From positions 7,814,501 through 7,878,500 of the forward strand of contig CM040101.1 of the NCBI GenBank assembly GCA_022496805.1: 64,000 bases of DNA, given 5' to 3'. Below are positions 34,152-46,537 of this stretch, one piece after another. Source of the DNA: Pohlia nutans. Its lineage: Eukaryota > Streptophyta > Bryopsida > Bryales > Mniaceae. The stretch's first letter is position 1. Every line of letters begins with the position of its first letter. The notes beneath the pieces are model-generated. The model had not been told where the DNA came from. It made no database searches and saw nothing but the letters and a program-made list of their open reading frames with translations. A program made the translations under genes and the position numbers.

Positions 34152-37100
34152 ATGGCGAGCATGATTGGCAAGGGGAAGAGCTGCAGCAGCAATGACAATA
34201 TGCAGCAGAGGTCGTCAGCCTGCTCATCTGCTCCGGAATCGGACGAGGACACCTCGCACAATCTCCCTCCTGTTCACGGGTACCTATGCGCATGAGCACG
34301 GACACTTACTCTCTTCTGCCTGAACTTTCATCCTCCTTTATTCGGTTTGCCGTTCGCCGCCTTACTCCGCTTATCTTCTCACTCGCTCCCCTTGACATCG
34401 CTTGACTACCATATGCTTAGAATTGAATAGGATGCGCGGTGTTCCAAATTACATGCGTCTTAGTGTTGTATCACGGGGTGTCGTATCTGGTGCGGTAACA
34501 ATCTCGACTTGTGTAGGTCCGTATGAAACGCAACTATGTCACGGGTTACTGTCTTAAAATCAAAGCCGCAAGAGTTCATTGGGAATCGCACCATGAATGG
34601 AGCGGGACATGGCTCCGGTATTCATTGAGATGGAACAGGAATTAAGTTCAGGATTTAGATGATGTTATATGTATGTCCTGTACGCAAGATGAGCATCGAT
34701 ATCGGTATCTAGGCTAAATTCTTCATGCGATGGCCTTGGGAGTCGCGGCTTTCCTTTGACCACGGCCTTGACATCATATGTTTAGAATGAAAAGGACACT
34801 AGGTGTTACAAAGTTATATGCATCGTAGTATTACATCACGGGGTGTCGTATCACGGAGCGGTAACACTATCGACTTGCGTAGGTCCGTTCGAACGTGAAA
34901 TTGACGGAAAACCGTTTGACGGAAAATTGTCTTCGAAGTTGATTCTGCAAGAGTTCGTTGGGATTCGCACCATGAGTAGAGCGGGCCAGGGCTCTACCAG
35001 TATTCTTTGAGATGGAGCCGGAGTTTAGTTCTGGATTAGGATGTTACATGGATGTCCATATTTACTCAATGAGAGTCTACATCCTATAAATTCCTCATGT
35101 GATCGCCTTGAGAGTTGCGACCTGTCGTTGACCAGGACCTTGTATCTACAGTTATTTTTGTTCTTTTGTGAGCCTTTAAGAATTCTGATTTTCGATTCGT
35201 AGCCTATCCTGACGAAACGCGCGCAAACATGTCACAGATTTTCATCTTTTTTTCGCCAATAGAGAGCGCATGAAACCTCCTGAGTTAATTTATGGTTTAG
35301 AAGATTCTAATTCGCATGACTGAAATCGATGTTAAAGGGTATCTTCGTGTACTATACTGTCAGTGTTGCAATGTTTAGGGTGGGAATTTGATTTGGAGCT
35401 CATTCAAATTTCGAGGTTGTCAAAGACTCGACCCTGACGTGCATGCGTGTTTATTTTTATATGGCAGACGAACAGGCGGCCCAACTCGACGATCCTCGAA
35501 GGGAGGGTGGACACCAGGAGAGGTATGCACGCTGGTATCACATGCGCGAGTCATCGTTCCCTTAGTTTTTTTCGTTCGTCAAGTGAGGTTCTATTAGTGC
35601 GTACTTCAGACTTCGTGCATACCTTAAAAATCTGGCCCTTCTGTCTCCTCACAGATGAAATTATGATCACTTGTGGAATGCGAAGCTGACTCTGAGTTTG
35701 GGGTAATCAATTGTGCATGCCTGGTGATGGTGGAACAACTCTCCGGAGTGTTCAGAGCCTTCAAATGCGATACTTTTAGGGTTCACCCCTGGGATGTTGT
35801 GCATGCTTTCTGAAACCATTTGGTGTGGTCTTATCAGGATGAGACTCTGAGACGAGCTGTACAGTGCTTCAACGGGAAGAACTGGAAGAAAATTGGTGAG
35901 CTACTTGTTGTACATGCCAATGAGTACGGACAGCTTGCATCTTCTCTTTCGGTAATGATGTGTTCCGGGTAGACGGCTTGGGGTTTGGACGAGAGATCCT
36001 AATGGTCGTGTGTGTGAATCTGCAGCGGAGTTTTTCACGGATCGAACAGACGTACAATGCTTGCATAGATGGCAGAAGGTCCTGAACCCGGATTTGGTGA
36101 AGGGTGCTTGGACGAAGGAGGAAGACGACCGCATTATGGAACTGGTGAACAAGTTCGGAGCCAAGAAATGGTCCGTGATTGCCCAGAATCTGCCCGGTCG
36201 AATTGGCAAGCAATGTCGAGAAAGGTAGGCACTGGTGGACCCGCATACGTCCTTGCAAGTGTGTTGAAGTGGGCGTTAGAACTACCTGACTGGAAGAGTG
36301 GGTTCGGGAGGTGGTGAACGGTCGAATTGACGAGAATTGTTGTTGGTTGAAACAGGTGGCACAATCATCTCAACCCCAGCATAAAGCGGGAGGCATGGAC
36401 GCAGCAAGAGGATCTGGCATTGATCCATGCCCATCAATTATATGGAAACAAGTGGGCGGAAATTGCGAAATTCCTGCCGGGCCGGTAATTGATTTGCTTA
36501 CCGATGTCTGTTCTGTGAGGTTTGTATCGTGATATGCGCTGCAGTGTAGTAGCAGTGGAAGGCTGTGTAAGGACGATAAATTGGCAGGTTTTGGAGCGGC
36601 GAATTGATTGACGAGGTGGTGATTGTGCAGAACGGACAATTCGATAAAGAATCATTGGAACAGCACGATGAAGAAGAAAGTGGATCCGTTGACGGCGAAC
36701 GATCCGATTTCGAAAGCGTTGGCCGCCTATCAAGCTCAGCAGGAGGCGATGAACTCCGGTCCCACGGCTGGGCAAGTGGAGGGTGGGAGGAACGGAGGGA
36801 GGGGTGGTCCACCGACGAGTGAGGCGACGACGTCGTCCGGGCCGAGCAGGCAGCATCCGATGGCCCGCACGTCTCACTATGCGGTTCATGGCAGCGGTGA
36901 GCAGGCGACGGATACGAAATCGACGGGGTCAGGAGCGTCGGGCCATGCGGACTCGTATGCGGGTCGTGAGAAGGATGGGCAGAGGAGTGCGAGCCATTTG
37001 CAACCGAAGAAAGAGGAGTGCGAGAGTGGCGTGAGTGGGCCATCGCGTGGGTTGTCAGGGTGGGGATCCGGGCAGGCCCAAGAGTATGTTGGTGGGTTTT

Positions 37101-40026
37101 CGGGAGTGCGTGCGGTGGGCGTTTCGGCGCAGTCCAGTAACATTCAGAATCAGTCTCGATGTCTGTCGAGCATTGAGCTGACACGAATTCCTTCTTTTTC
37201 GAATTCGTTCCCTCTGGTGTGCCCAGCGCCGGAGTCGAGCTCACAAGCGTATATGAGCTCGGCCATGTCAGTTCCTCTTCCGAATCTGGGTTCGTTCTTC
37301 GCTTCGAGCCACATGTCCATGGCTCCGGTGAGCAACATGCAGGCGCTGTCTTCTTTCAACGGGCGAGGGGCGTGTGGTGGTGGAGAGACATTGGCGATGA
37401 TGGGATCCATGCAGCAGAGCTTGGAGCGCATTAGAGAATGCGATCAGAGCCAACGCAGTGAGGCAGAGCATGGTGGTGAAGATTCCGGAGCCTCCGTCCC
37501 TTTCGGGTCTCAGCTTGAGGAGTTGAGGGAGCAAGAGGTGTCGGAATACCGACACGATGTGCTCGGGGATGATAACGAGGCAGTGAACGAATTTCAGTTA
37601 GGGTCGCCGATGCTGACAGAGGAGGACCTAGTGGATGATAGAGAGGATAGGAGTGGGGTTTTGGAGGGCGGCGACGGGCTGTTCTACGAGCCCCCACGAA
37701 TCCTGGATTCCCCGTTCATGAGTTACGATTTGGTGAGTTCTCTGCAGGCATACAGTCCGCTGGGCGTTCGTCACATAATGCCTGCTGGCAACTGCATCAC
37801 GCCTCCGAACTTCCTGCAGCAGTCCCCGTTCAAAGGCAAGAGCCCACAGTCGAAACTGCGGAGTGCCGCGAGGAGTTTCAGCGGATCGCCTTCCATACTG
37901 CGGAAAAGGCCACGGCAACTGGTAATACCGTCGAAAACGGGGAGCACTGGGGAGAAGCTAGACGCGAAGTTCAAGGAGGTGGTGAGCAGTGATCAGTGTG
38001 GTGGCGTGAGTGGCGGGAATGCGAAGGTTGGCGGAGGTGGCGGTCAGACGAGTGTGGGTGAGAAATCGTCGAAATCTGGAGGCCAAGCGAGGACTGCTCT
38101 GTTCGCGTCTCCACCGTCCAGCAAGCTGGGGAACAGGTTGAATGCAGACGTTAGCAGGAGCGGTGCACGACAGAATCGGGACAGTGAGTCTGGAGAGTGC
38201 ACGAGGGATAGCAACGGTGGCGGTGGGAGCGGTGGCACTGGTTTGTCAGATCGGGATGGCAGCCAAGGAGGTGGCATGACACCACGTGAGAGTGGTGGTG
38301 GGAAGTTGAACAAGAGGGGCCGATCTCATGGGTCCAGTCACGAGTACAACAGTGGGTCGAGACGGGAGAACGGGAGCCAAGCATCGAAGGTAAGGATTGA
38401 GAGTGGGTGATTGGTGATGAGATGAAGGGGGTTTTCGGTTAGTGGTACTTTGGGAGATTTTGGTGAGGTTTGTAAAATTGTGACATAGGAGGCTGATTTG
38501 TGGTGTGAAAGGTGTGGAATTGGTTGCGGTTGTGGGATTGGGGTAATGGAAGCGTTACTGATAGTGTGACGGTACAACATTTCCAGCAGGAGGGTTCTGT
38601 ACTGACGGAGCAGCACCAGAATGGACAGAATGGGCAAGGGCAAGCACGTATTTCAGTGGCCGGCAGTTCGGTAAATAGTGGGTCAGAAAATCATGGGGGT
38701 TCTCTGGCTATAGGTAAACAGGGGTGCGGGGAAGTTAGGTCGTCATGCGACGGGAGCGCTGTGGGTTCAGCAGACGTGGGCGGAGGCCCGGTTATGTGTA
38801 AAGCTTCGGACAGGAGGGAGCTGATGTCTCCTGGGAACGCCGCGACGTTGAGCACGTGGGGATCTGTAACATGTGCTGTGGCAGCGTGTTTCAGCCCTGG
38901 CGTGACCGTTCTCCATCAGACACCTGGAAAGGACTGGCTGCAAGATTTTGACACTGCTAACATGTGAGTGTATATTTTGAGCAGTTGTTGAACGTTCTTG
39001 TGGTGGAATTCTAATGTCTTTTCTCTTGAATTTTGACGTCAATAATAATGCTTTGGGCTGTCGAGTGTAGTTGGGACGGATCGCTGGGCTGTAAAAGTTG
39101 TTCTCAGTAGGTAGACGTGGTTTGTCATCTCTATGGTTAGTAACATTTGTGTGAGATTGGATTGTCTCAGATTTGCATCCCCTAGATTTACGTCGCCCAG
39201 ATTCGCATCTCCATCTGCAATTTGGAGGTCGCCATGGAGGTTGGATCCGTTTCCGTCAGCTCAGAAGGAGGGAGCCCTGTCGTTTATGGATGTAAGTTAT
39301 CAGGGTATATTTGCCGAAGTTTTTCTGTATCCGAAATGTCTATTGAAAGAGCACCTTCTACTTATATATGCAGAGACTTTTCAGGAGAATCGTTCATAGA
39401 GCCACGGTTATGAGCTTCAGATATCAATAGAAGCTTTTTTGATACTTCGGATTGTATCTTATGTTGATATTGCAAGCGAATAGCAGACGATGTTGATGAT
39501 GGGGGAGTGTCGAGTGCAGGGCTTGGAAGTTCCTCCGGAAGATGGGGTGGACGACGCTCTGGGCATAATGCGGCACAATAATGAACACAACACCCCTGCC
39601 TACAGTGAGGCGGAGGAGGTGCTGGCGAAGCAGGCTGCAGGCCTGCCGATGCCTTCACCACTTTCTGTGTATCGGTTGCGGCCGAGTTCGAGTCGGAGAG
39701 GAGATAATATGAAGGAGAACAGGAGGGGCTTGGCCGAGAACGATGGTGGGGGGTCAACATTTGTGAACTGGCTGTTGGTAAGATACGGATCTCTTGAGGT
39801 TTGAAAGCCATGTTCTGCATTCTCCTTCCTTGCCGAGTCTTGATGTTGTTGAAGTTGACCGATTTTATGGTTGGTTTGGCAGCCGTCACCCGAGCATGGC
39901 ATCGCCGGAACCCCTGTCCGGGGAGCTTCAACTCTGGGTTTGGGAGCGGAGGAGAGCCACGTGATTGGAGGAGGTGGCTGCGAGCAGTTCAGCCCATCCA
40001 TGTATCTATTGAAGGAGTGCCGGTAA
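34152..40026 (+). CDS. MYB3R: Three-repeat MYB transcription factor (MYB3R)
   Basis: Nuclear factor of the c-Myb-like class that in plants controls G2/M genes through AACGG-containing elements. Ten exons join in frame: 34152-34279, 35468-35522, 35838-35895, 36026-36224, 36356-36484, 36631-38389, 38587-38963, 39171-39291, 39487-39777 and 39883-40026, giving 1086 residues. R1 spans about 55-100 (GGWTPGEDETLRRAVQCFNG), R2 about 107-152 and R3 about 158-203, each with the regularly spaced tryptophans. R3 ends NAIKNHWNS-like, here TDNSIKNHWNSTMKKKVD. A long low-complexity Ser/Gly region follows. The C-terminal plant MYB3R motifs are present: PSAIWRSPW, DDALGIMRHNNEH...EAEEVL and the final SPSMYLLKECR. 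R1 has TPGED where TPEED is usual. Exon 7 could start 3 bp later. The first start codon is chosen because it opens the acidic leader typical of the family. Confidence 0.93.
34393..35140. repeat. Tandem duplication in first intron of MYB3R
   Basis: Two diverged units of about 365-380 bp, 34393-34765 and 34766-35140, lie within the 1188-bp intron. Shared landmarks are CATATGYTTAGAAT, TCACGGGGTGTCGTATC, GTAGGTCCGT, GCAAGAGTTC, TTGGGAATCGCACCATGA and GAGATGGA. Spacing is 365 bp for the early landmarks and 379 bp for later ones, so an indel separates the copies. Confidence 0.8.
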
Positions 40027-41371
40027 ACATGTTATATTAAGGCTTTAGATTGGATTAAAGAAGACGTTGCTGCGCATGTGCTTTCGATTGTAATTGAAGT
40101 GGGAAGTGGAAGCTATGGATGCAGGCGGGCAGTCTGACTGGCTTTGGTGACCTGCAGGGTCATTTCAGGTTATAGCTGATAGGAGTTCGAAGGCATGCAA
40201 ACTGTGTACCATTACAAGTAACGAGTGTAGAAATTCCGGACGAGTAGTGCCTGTGTCCACGGGGCTACGAGGGTGATTGAATTTATGGGTTAGTGCATAG
40301 TGTTTTTGTGTTTATTTGGACAGAGGGATCGAGAGCCACTTCTGCCAGGCCACATGGATCCAGTGTCGAGCCCTAGAACCCTCGTGCCAGGGACTGTATA
40401 GGGCAAGTGGTAGGTCTCAACTTGTTTATAAAGTGCCCTTCTCTTTGCCGAGACTTGATCATTCTTCTCTGATCTGCTGGGATCCAATTCCGGGTGGTCC
40501 ATGCGATTTGCATTTTTATTCGAGTCCCTATCTTTGTCTGCGTCTGGGTAGGAGCTTACTTTTGTTCGCAGATGCTGACCTTGAAATTTTTGTACATTTT
40601 GTCGTTGATTGAATATACTGAGCTGTTCGGAAGCGTTCAGGTCCGATTGTTTGCCAGCGTACGAGTAGAAACGTAACACTCGAGCCGTGACTGTGCTATG
40701 GCTGTGCATCATTCAGTATGAGGTAAATTTCGCGTATGCGATAAAAGCCTCCACCTACTTGAATTTGAAGTTTGTGTCCGTCAGTACATTATTTCAAAGC
40801 TTCCACTAACCAGGAACAAGACAATTCACACGAGACAGGTCCATTCTTAAGGGTACGATGGTGCGTAAATCTCACTTCAACTGCTCCAAGTTCTTTGAAG
40901 CTCACAGAAAAGTCTAAAGCCATCACCATTGGCATTGAGCACCGTGCACGGTGCCATGTGTTTCCGTCACTGTCAGTTCTGAAAGCAGTGTGAACTGGTA
41001 AGAGGCTCGAGAAACGAGGAGGAATTTTCGAGTACCATGCATGGACAGCAAATCTGTATGACGCGGCTCTTACACTTGAGCCTGCACTCTAGATGATGCA
41101 CCGTGCACAGCAAGTGCATGGACTTGGACAGACAGACAGACACTCGAGAGCTCAGCAGAGGCTGTACAATTTATTCTCCGCCTTTTAACACGTTTGGTAT
41201 TCCCCATGCGGGACATGAGTGACAGTGTCAGAACTCAGTGGAGCCCTAACTTAGCTGGAGCCTTTTCGGACATGATGACTGGGAAAAGTACTTTTAACTT
41301 ACAAGCGGTAGGAGCGAAAACATAATAAAACCATAAATTACGATGCAAGAGTTGGTCGAAATGAAGAAGGT
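40027..41371. other. MYB3R 3' region and intergenic
   Basis: Sequence of moderate GC content, probably including the 3' untranslated region. No further exon, gene or RNA was recognised. Confidence 0.5.
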
Positions 41372-41800
41372 TGCAGAAATTCTATCCTTGCAATTGAATT
41401 TCAGCACAGAAAAGAAAAGAAAAGGAGAACGTTGTAGGAAAACTGTCCTTGCAGTTGGATTTCATTTGGTTTGCGCGTAAAAATCAGATACTCTGTCCTC
41501 GCAATTGAATTTCCGCACAGAAAAGAAAAGAAAAGAACGTTGTTGGAGAACTATCCGTGCAGTTGAATTTCATTTGAATTGAGCCAAAAAAAACAGAAAC
41601 TCTGTCCTCGCAATTAAATTTCATTTGATTTGCTAAAATAAATCAGAAACTCTATCCTCGCAATTGAATTACCGCACACAAAAAACAAGAACGTTGCCTG
41701 TAGAGCTCTATCCTTGCATTTGAATTCAGTTCATTTTATTTGCTCAAAAAGGAAAAGGAAAGAAAAGAAAAGCGGAAAAGAAAAGCCGCGATGTAATTAC
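41372..41800. repeat. Degenerate tandem repeat between MYB3R and NAF1
   Basis: A motif of the form CTRTCCTCGCAATTGAATTTC recurs at least seven times, alternating with CACAGAAAAGAAAAG runs, GAACGTTG and CATTTGATTTGC. The spacing is irregular, near 55-60 bp, with a weak 110-120-bp higher order. It lies about 1 kb upstream of the NAF1 start codon. Confidence 0.75.
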
Positions 41801-42804
41801 CTTTGAATTGAAGCTCCGAAGCACACTGATCGGCGAATTTTGGTGCACGTTAGACGGCACAATTTGCGCAGATTAAGTAATTTTCTGCGAGAACAATTCG
41901 TTTGACCGTATCTTCGAATCACTGCACTTGGTCGGAATGCTAATCATAAAATAGGTCGAGTGCATGCCTGCGATGCTCATTATTGAAAATCCGGATTATT
42001 ATATAAAATCAATAGACCGGTTCGTCGCGGAAATAGTCACTAAACTTGGAGTACTACATATTTGATTACTGTATATCATAATTCCAAGCTTGCGATCGCA
42101 TCTGTGATGCAAGCTTCCAATTAGAAACACATACGCATGTGTGTAGATATTTGTGTTTCGGGAGAGAGAGAGAGACATGACGGGAGGATTACGGAAAAGC
42201 AGACTTACTAATACGAACGCGCTTTACTAAACTTAGCCGTGCTGTTGTCTGGCTTCTTGTTGATGTTGTTCATTGTTGCTGCTGCCTACAACGCCTTGCC
42301 GCGGTTGGAAAAAAAGTGGCCGAGTTAATCTCCCAATACCGTGATCACATGTGGAAGGTGTGAACATGCTGGAAATAGAATTTTGCAGCTGTGTAGATGC
42401 CTGGTTTGCCGTGTAGAGAGGGAGAGAGACTCAAAGAGAGACGGAGCAAGAGAGACGCAAGCAAGCGGAAGTTAAGAGAGAGACGATGACGGCGATGTTG
42501 TAAGTACGAGAACGAGTGAGCGCGTTCATTATTATGGAGGGGACTGAGCCAGAGTGGCCCACGCACGGAAGAGGAAGGCGACCTAGATAATGGCAGGGAG
42601 TTGACGAGTTGATTAGGGTTGAGCGCGTTGAAGAAAAATCTAAAGACGAACGGATGTCGAACGAAAAAGAAAAGGTAGAGGAGTGAGAGAGACGACGGAG
42701 TGTGAGCTCAGGCATCGCGGTTTGGCTCCGCGCACGGGAATGATTAGTGCGATGGACGGGTTTGGTGAAGTGATCGTGTGAGGGAGAGAGAGAGCTTGGT
42801 GGCG
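41801..42804. other. Upstream region of NAF1
   Basis: No gene seen. GA-rich tracts (GAGAGAGAGA near 42162-42174 and 42417-42480) lie before the NAF1 start and may belong to its leader or to GAGA-type promoter sequence. Overlapping minus-strand frames run antisense to NAF1 and are not accepted. Confidence 0.4.
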
Positions 42805-45634
42805 ATGGCGGAGAAGGCGCGAGCGATGGAAGTGGAGGCGGGGGAGATCGTCACGGACGGGTCGGATTTCGAAATGCCGGAGTTGAGTGTGGAAATGCCG
42901 GAGTTGAGCGGCGATGGCAGGCTGTTTGATGTGAGATCGGGAGGAGATGAGCTGTGGCCGAGGCTGGGGAGTAGCAGGACAACAACAACGTTCGCGTTGG
43001 AAGACACTGCGTGCAGTAAAGAGAGTGCAGCAACAGGGGATTTGAACAAGGGCGATATTCTCATACCACAGGACGTGCTTCTTGCTGCGGAGGCTGCGAT
43101 GCCGGTTAATGGAAATGGCAATGGAGTTGATGAGAGTGAGGATGCGGATGCTATGGTAGAAGCAGACAGTGATCCGAGTGTCGACGAGTCTTCGGACGAG
43201 TCTTCGGAAGAAGAGGACGTGAATGCCGCTGATATGCACAAGAATAACCATATTGAACGCGTGGAAGAGTTGGACAAGATGGTGAAGCGAGCCAAGGAAG
43301 TAGATAGTGACGACGAAGACGACGGTGCTACAACCGAGCCTCCCCGTACTGCGAATGAAGTGACGGTGTTTTTCCTTAACTTTGATCTTCAGTGATTCTT
43401 GTTTCGAGAGGTCCTCACCTATTGCGTAATGTCTGAGTAATCTACATTGGATCGTAAGATCTGAGGCATGTACTGAGACTCTTGGTGGTGAGGGATGCAG
43501 GACCTGCCCCCCGTGCCGGAAATTGAAGCAGTCTTGGCGCCTAATCAAGTGCCACAGGAAGTCGGTTTTGTTTCTTCTGTAAGTCATTCGGAACGTGCTG
43601 CTTCGTTTAAGTTGCTATCAAGAGAATGATGCTAACATGTTTTGATCCTAGTTTCCTTACACTCTGCATTCTCATTCACAGATCATGGACAAACAAGTCA
43701 TTGTACAAGCAGTTGAACACGAGATGGTATTGAACGAGGGCTCAATTCTGTGGCTGACAGAGCAACGGAAGCCTCTAGGAATAGTAGAGGAAGTGTTTGG
43801 GCCCGTCAAGAAACCCTACTACCTCGTCCGATACAACAAAGCTGCCGACGTGCCAGACGTAGCTTCGCAAGGTGTGACGGTGGGATTTGTGCAAGAATTT
43901 GCGAATTTCGTTCTGAATGATTCGGAGTTGCGGAAGAAAGGCTACGACGCTTCAGGGCAGCACGACGAAGAAATCTCCGACGAAGAGGAATTTTCGGACG
44001 ATGAGAAGGAGGAGGAAGCGAAACGGTCGAGGAAGCAAGCTGCCAAGCAGGGGCTTCAAGGTGGGATAGGCGGTGACTTTGGGAGGGGCGGAGGTCGAGG
44101 TGGGGGTGGCCGGCACAAAGCTGGAGGACGCAATGGCAGGGGCAGAGGAGGTGGTGGTAGAGGTAGATTTTCAAGAAGCGACTCTGCCAATATGGTAAGC
44201 ATGCATAACGGTCACTAACCCGTAAGCGTCCACTATGTATTTTCTGTAGTGTAGGAAAATTGAACCCCCTGCTGCAAATCATCTGTTTGTGTAAAAATGA
44301 CTTCAGTTTGACACGACCGACACTATGGATCTCGTAGTGTAGAACAAGAGCTTTAAAATGATGTATTGCAATAAAAAACCTAGGTAAAATGAGAAAATGC
44401 CATCGTTGCAAATTTCAGTGATACAGATGGCCACATTGGGCGTTTTAGACGCTTAGGGGCTAATTCACTCTGGTAGTTTACTCCACTTTGTCAGGAACGT
44501 TTTCCTCACTCTTCTAATGCTCCAAAAGTGGGCAGATGTTGAAAAGTTGAGCGTGGAGGACATGAGATTTTCGTTTGTCTTCTCAACTCAAACAAAATGT
44601 GTGGATGTGATTTGCAGCTTGAAGTTGATGAAGCGATCAAGGCTCGAGCAAGTGGAAGGGGTCATCAGAGGAGTAACTCTCTAGGGTCGCCCGTGTTTTC
44701 CAGGGATAAGGGACTTGGTGGTGAACATCGCAGACAAAACTCCTTCTCTGGACAGTTCCACCCTTCTTTGGACAGACAAAACTCTTGGAATAGATCTCCC
44801 CGTTCTGACGTTACTTATTCCCAGGTTCCTGACCTACGATCTCCTATGGGCAACTACAACGACCGCCAGCCTCTGCCCTATCAATCTCCACACCACGATT
44901 TCGTTTCTGGTATAAGACCTATTCAGCAGCAGCCGCCACATCTATCTCCGCAAAGGTCTCCAGGTCCTCCACACTGGGGAGCCTCTAGTGGAGCACTTCA
45001 CGGGGAGGTTCATCAAGCTCCATATCTAGGTCCCAATGTGCGATGGTCTCATCAAGCAACAGGTCCGGATTCTGGTTTGCATTTACGGTGCATTCTTTCT
45101 TTGTATCGTGCCTCTGTTATCACCATTTTCGCTGCTGTGTTTTAATTCTTGCCAGCAAATGCGAACTTTTGTGCAGGTGATTACCAACATCCAGAAGGTA
45201 TGTATCAAGCAAGGGTTAACTTGGTACCCATGGCTTCGTATCCTCTTCCTCAGCAAATGGGTATGTATGTACCTCCACCGCAGCCGGTTGGTACTGGAGT
45301 GTTCATTCCACCAGCTCAGTATACTAGAAACTCTCAAGGTAATCAAATGCAACAATCACAAGGGCAGGGACAAACGAAACAATCACAAAAGCAACAGGGT
45401 CAAATGCAACAGTCACAAGTACTGGGGCAAATGCACGCTTCTGTATATCCAGGTATAGATGGTAGGGGACCTGTTGGTCAATGGCCGGTAAACGGACCAA
45501 GTATAGTCACTGGAATCCCTTGCTACAGTAACCCTCCCCAACCTATTTTTCTGCAGCCCGGCCATATTCGTCCTGGCATGATTGCTCCTGGTCCAAATAG
45601 TAATATCTATTGGACGAACAATCCTGGTAGGTAG
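42805..45634 (+). CDS. NAF1: H/ACA snoRNP assembly factor NAF1
   Basis: Nuclear chaperone that holds the dyskerin-type pseudouridine synthase complex during H/ACA snoRNP assembly and is later exchanged for GAR1. Five exons join in frame: 42805-43359, 43501-43578, 43682-44194, 44618-45074 and 45177-45634, giving 686 residues. Residues 1-185 are acidic (for example DESSDESSEEEDVN). The GAR1-like barrel follows: DLPPVPEIEAVLAPNQVPQE, then VLNEGSILWLTEQRKPLGIV, EEVFGPVKKPYYLVRYN and FVLNDSELRKKGYDASG. Next come an acidic stretch (EEISDEEEFSDDEKEEE), Gly/Arg-rich repeats, and a Pro/Gln/Ser-rich tail with QNSF-type motifs. The ATG is preferred over an in-frame GTG 27 bp upstream. The first donor, GTGACG, is weak but gives the best family match. 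It is longer than the Arabidopsis protein, mostly in the tail. A MITE lies in intron 3. Confidence 0.93.
44215..44463. mobile_element. NTAA-family MITE, copy L, in NAF1 intron 3
   Basis: CTAA at 44215-44218 and CTAA at 44460-44463 flank a 241-bp body. The left end reads CCCGTAAGCGTCCACTATG and the right end, reversed, CCCCTAAGCGTCTAAAACG. It begins 20 bp after the 5' splice site of the intron (44195-44617) and ends about 155 bp before the acceptor. It is the only family member found inside a gene here. Confidence 0.65.
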
Positions 45635-46537
45635 CCCACTTAGATTCACCAATTTGTTCTTTCATTTTAGCATGTATTAATGAGATTGGGCACATCCTGC
45701 TCCTGCAATTCCGTGGCTATCAAATGTGTCGTGTGTTGACCGAGCGTTTTCTATGTAATCGTGTTCCAATTTTTTTGTATGTGCTCGTTTCTTTGAGCCT
45801 TCATTTCTGATAGTCGGCTGTACAGTACGGAGGTAAGTTGGATGAGCAAGTCTGCAGTTGTTGAGCAGATGAGCTTGGAAACAGGTACGCTTCACATGGG
45901 ATTGCATTTAACTCGACTGCTGACCTGCTCTGTTGGCACATGTCTTTGTCCCATTTGAGAAGGATCAGCATAATTCTTCCTTTTTCCAAGTAAGCCTTCT
46001 GTCCATATCAACTCTGTATTACCGGTATGCCTGTTGGTTGTCACTGTTGTATGCACGTACTGTTCAGTAGTATCTTCAGACATCAAAGATGAAGCTTTTG
46101 TAACTGAAGCGATTTGTAATTGTGTGCCGATCTTCTGTCATTTTGAAGTGGTAACCGCATATCATTATTGAGAACTTTAATCACCATGTACTTACTATAC
46201 TTGTGGATTGATATGTGTTGAAGTCGACACGGTCTCACAAATTTCTGGTACACCAAACCTCTTTAATGTCACAGCCTAGGTGCCCAAAATGCATGTGATT
46301 GTATGGAATTCTATGACAAAAATGACATCAAAGAAGTACTTGCGTTAGGAAGAGTTTGGGAAGTTAGATTAGAATCCCTTTCATACTTGTCAAGCTCCTT
46401 GTTATCATATTTGTATGCAACTTCTTGTGACATGATTCACCACAAAGTGTAATTGTGAGAGCACAAAATGAATTTTGAATCCAAATTCTTCTATTCATCC
46501 ATTCCCTAGGGAAGATGAGATGTTATAGAAGTTGTTA
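45635..46537. other. NAF1 3' region and intergenic
   Basis: Probably the 3' untranslated region at first, then AT-rich spacer. No gene recognised. Confidence 0.5.

Noticed and set aside
36498..37244. Minus-strand open frame of 248 codons opposite the large MYB3R exon
   Set aside because: Low-complexity Ser/Pro/His composition mirrors the Gly/Ser-rich sense protein. No independent evidence.
42778..42804. Earlier in-frame GTG start for NAF1
   Set aside because: It is not an ATG, and the ATG at 42805 begins the acidic N terminus normally.
42640..43587. Minus-strand open frames opposite NAF1 exon 1
   Set aside because: They are shadows of the acidic sense exon and run through its intron and leader.
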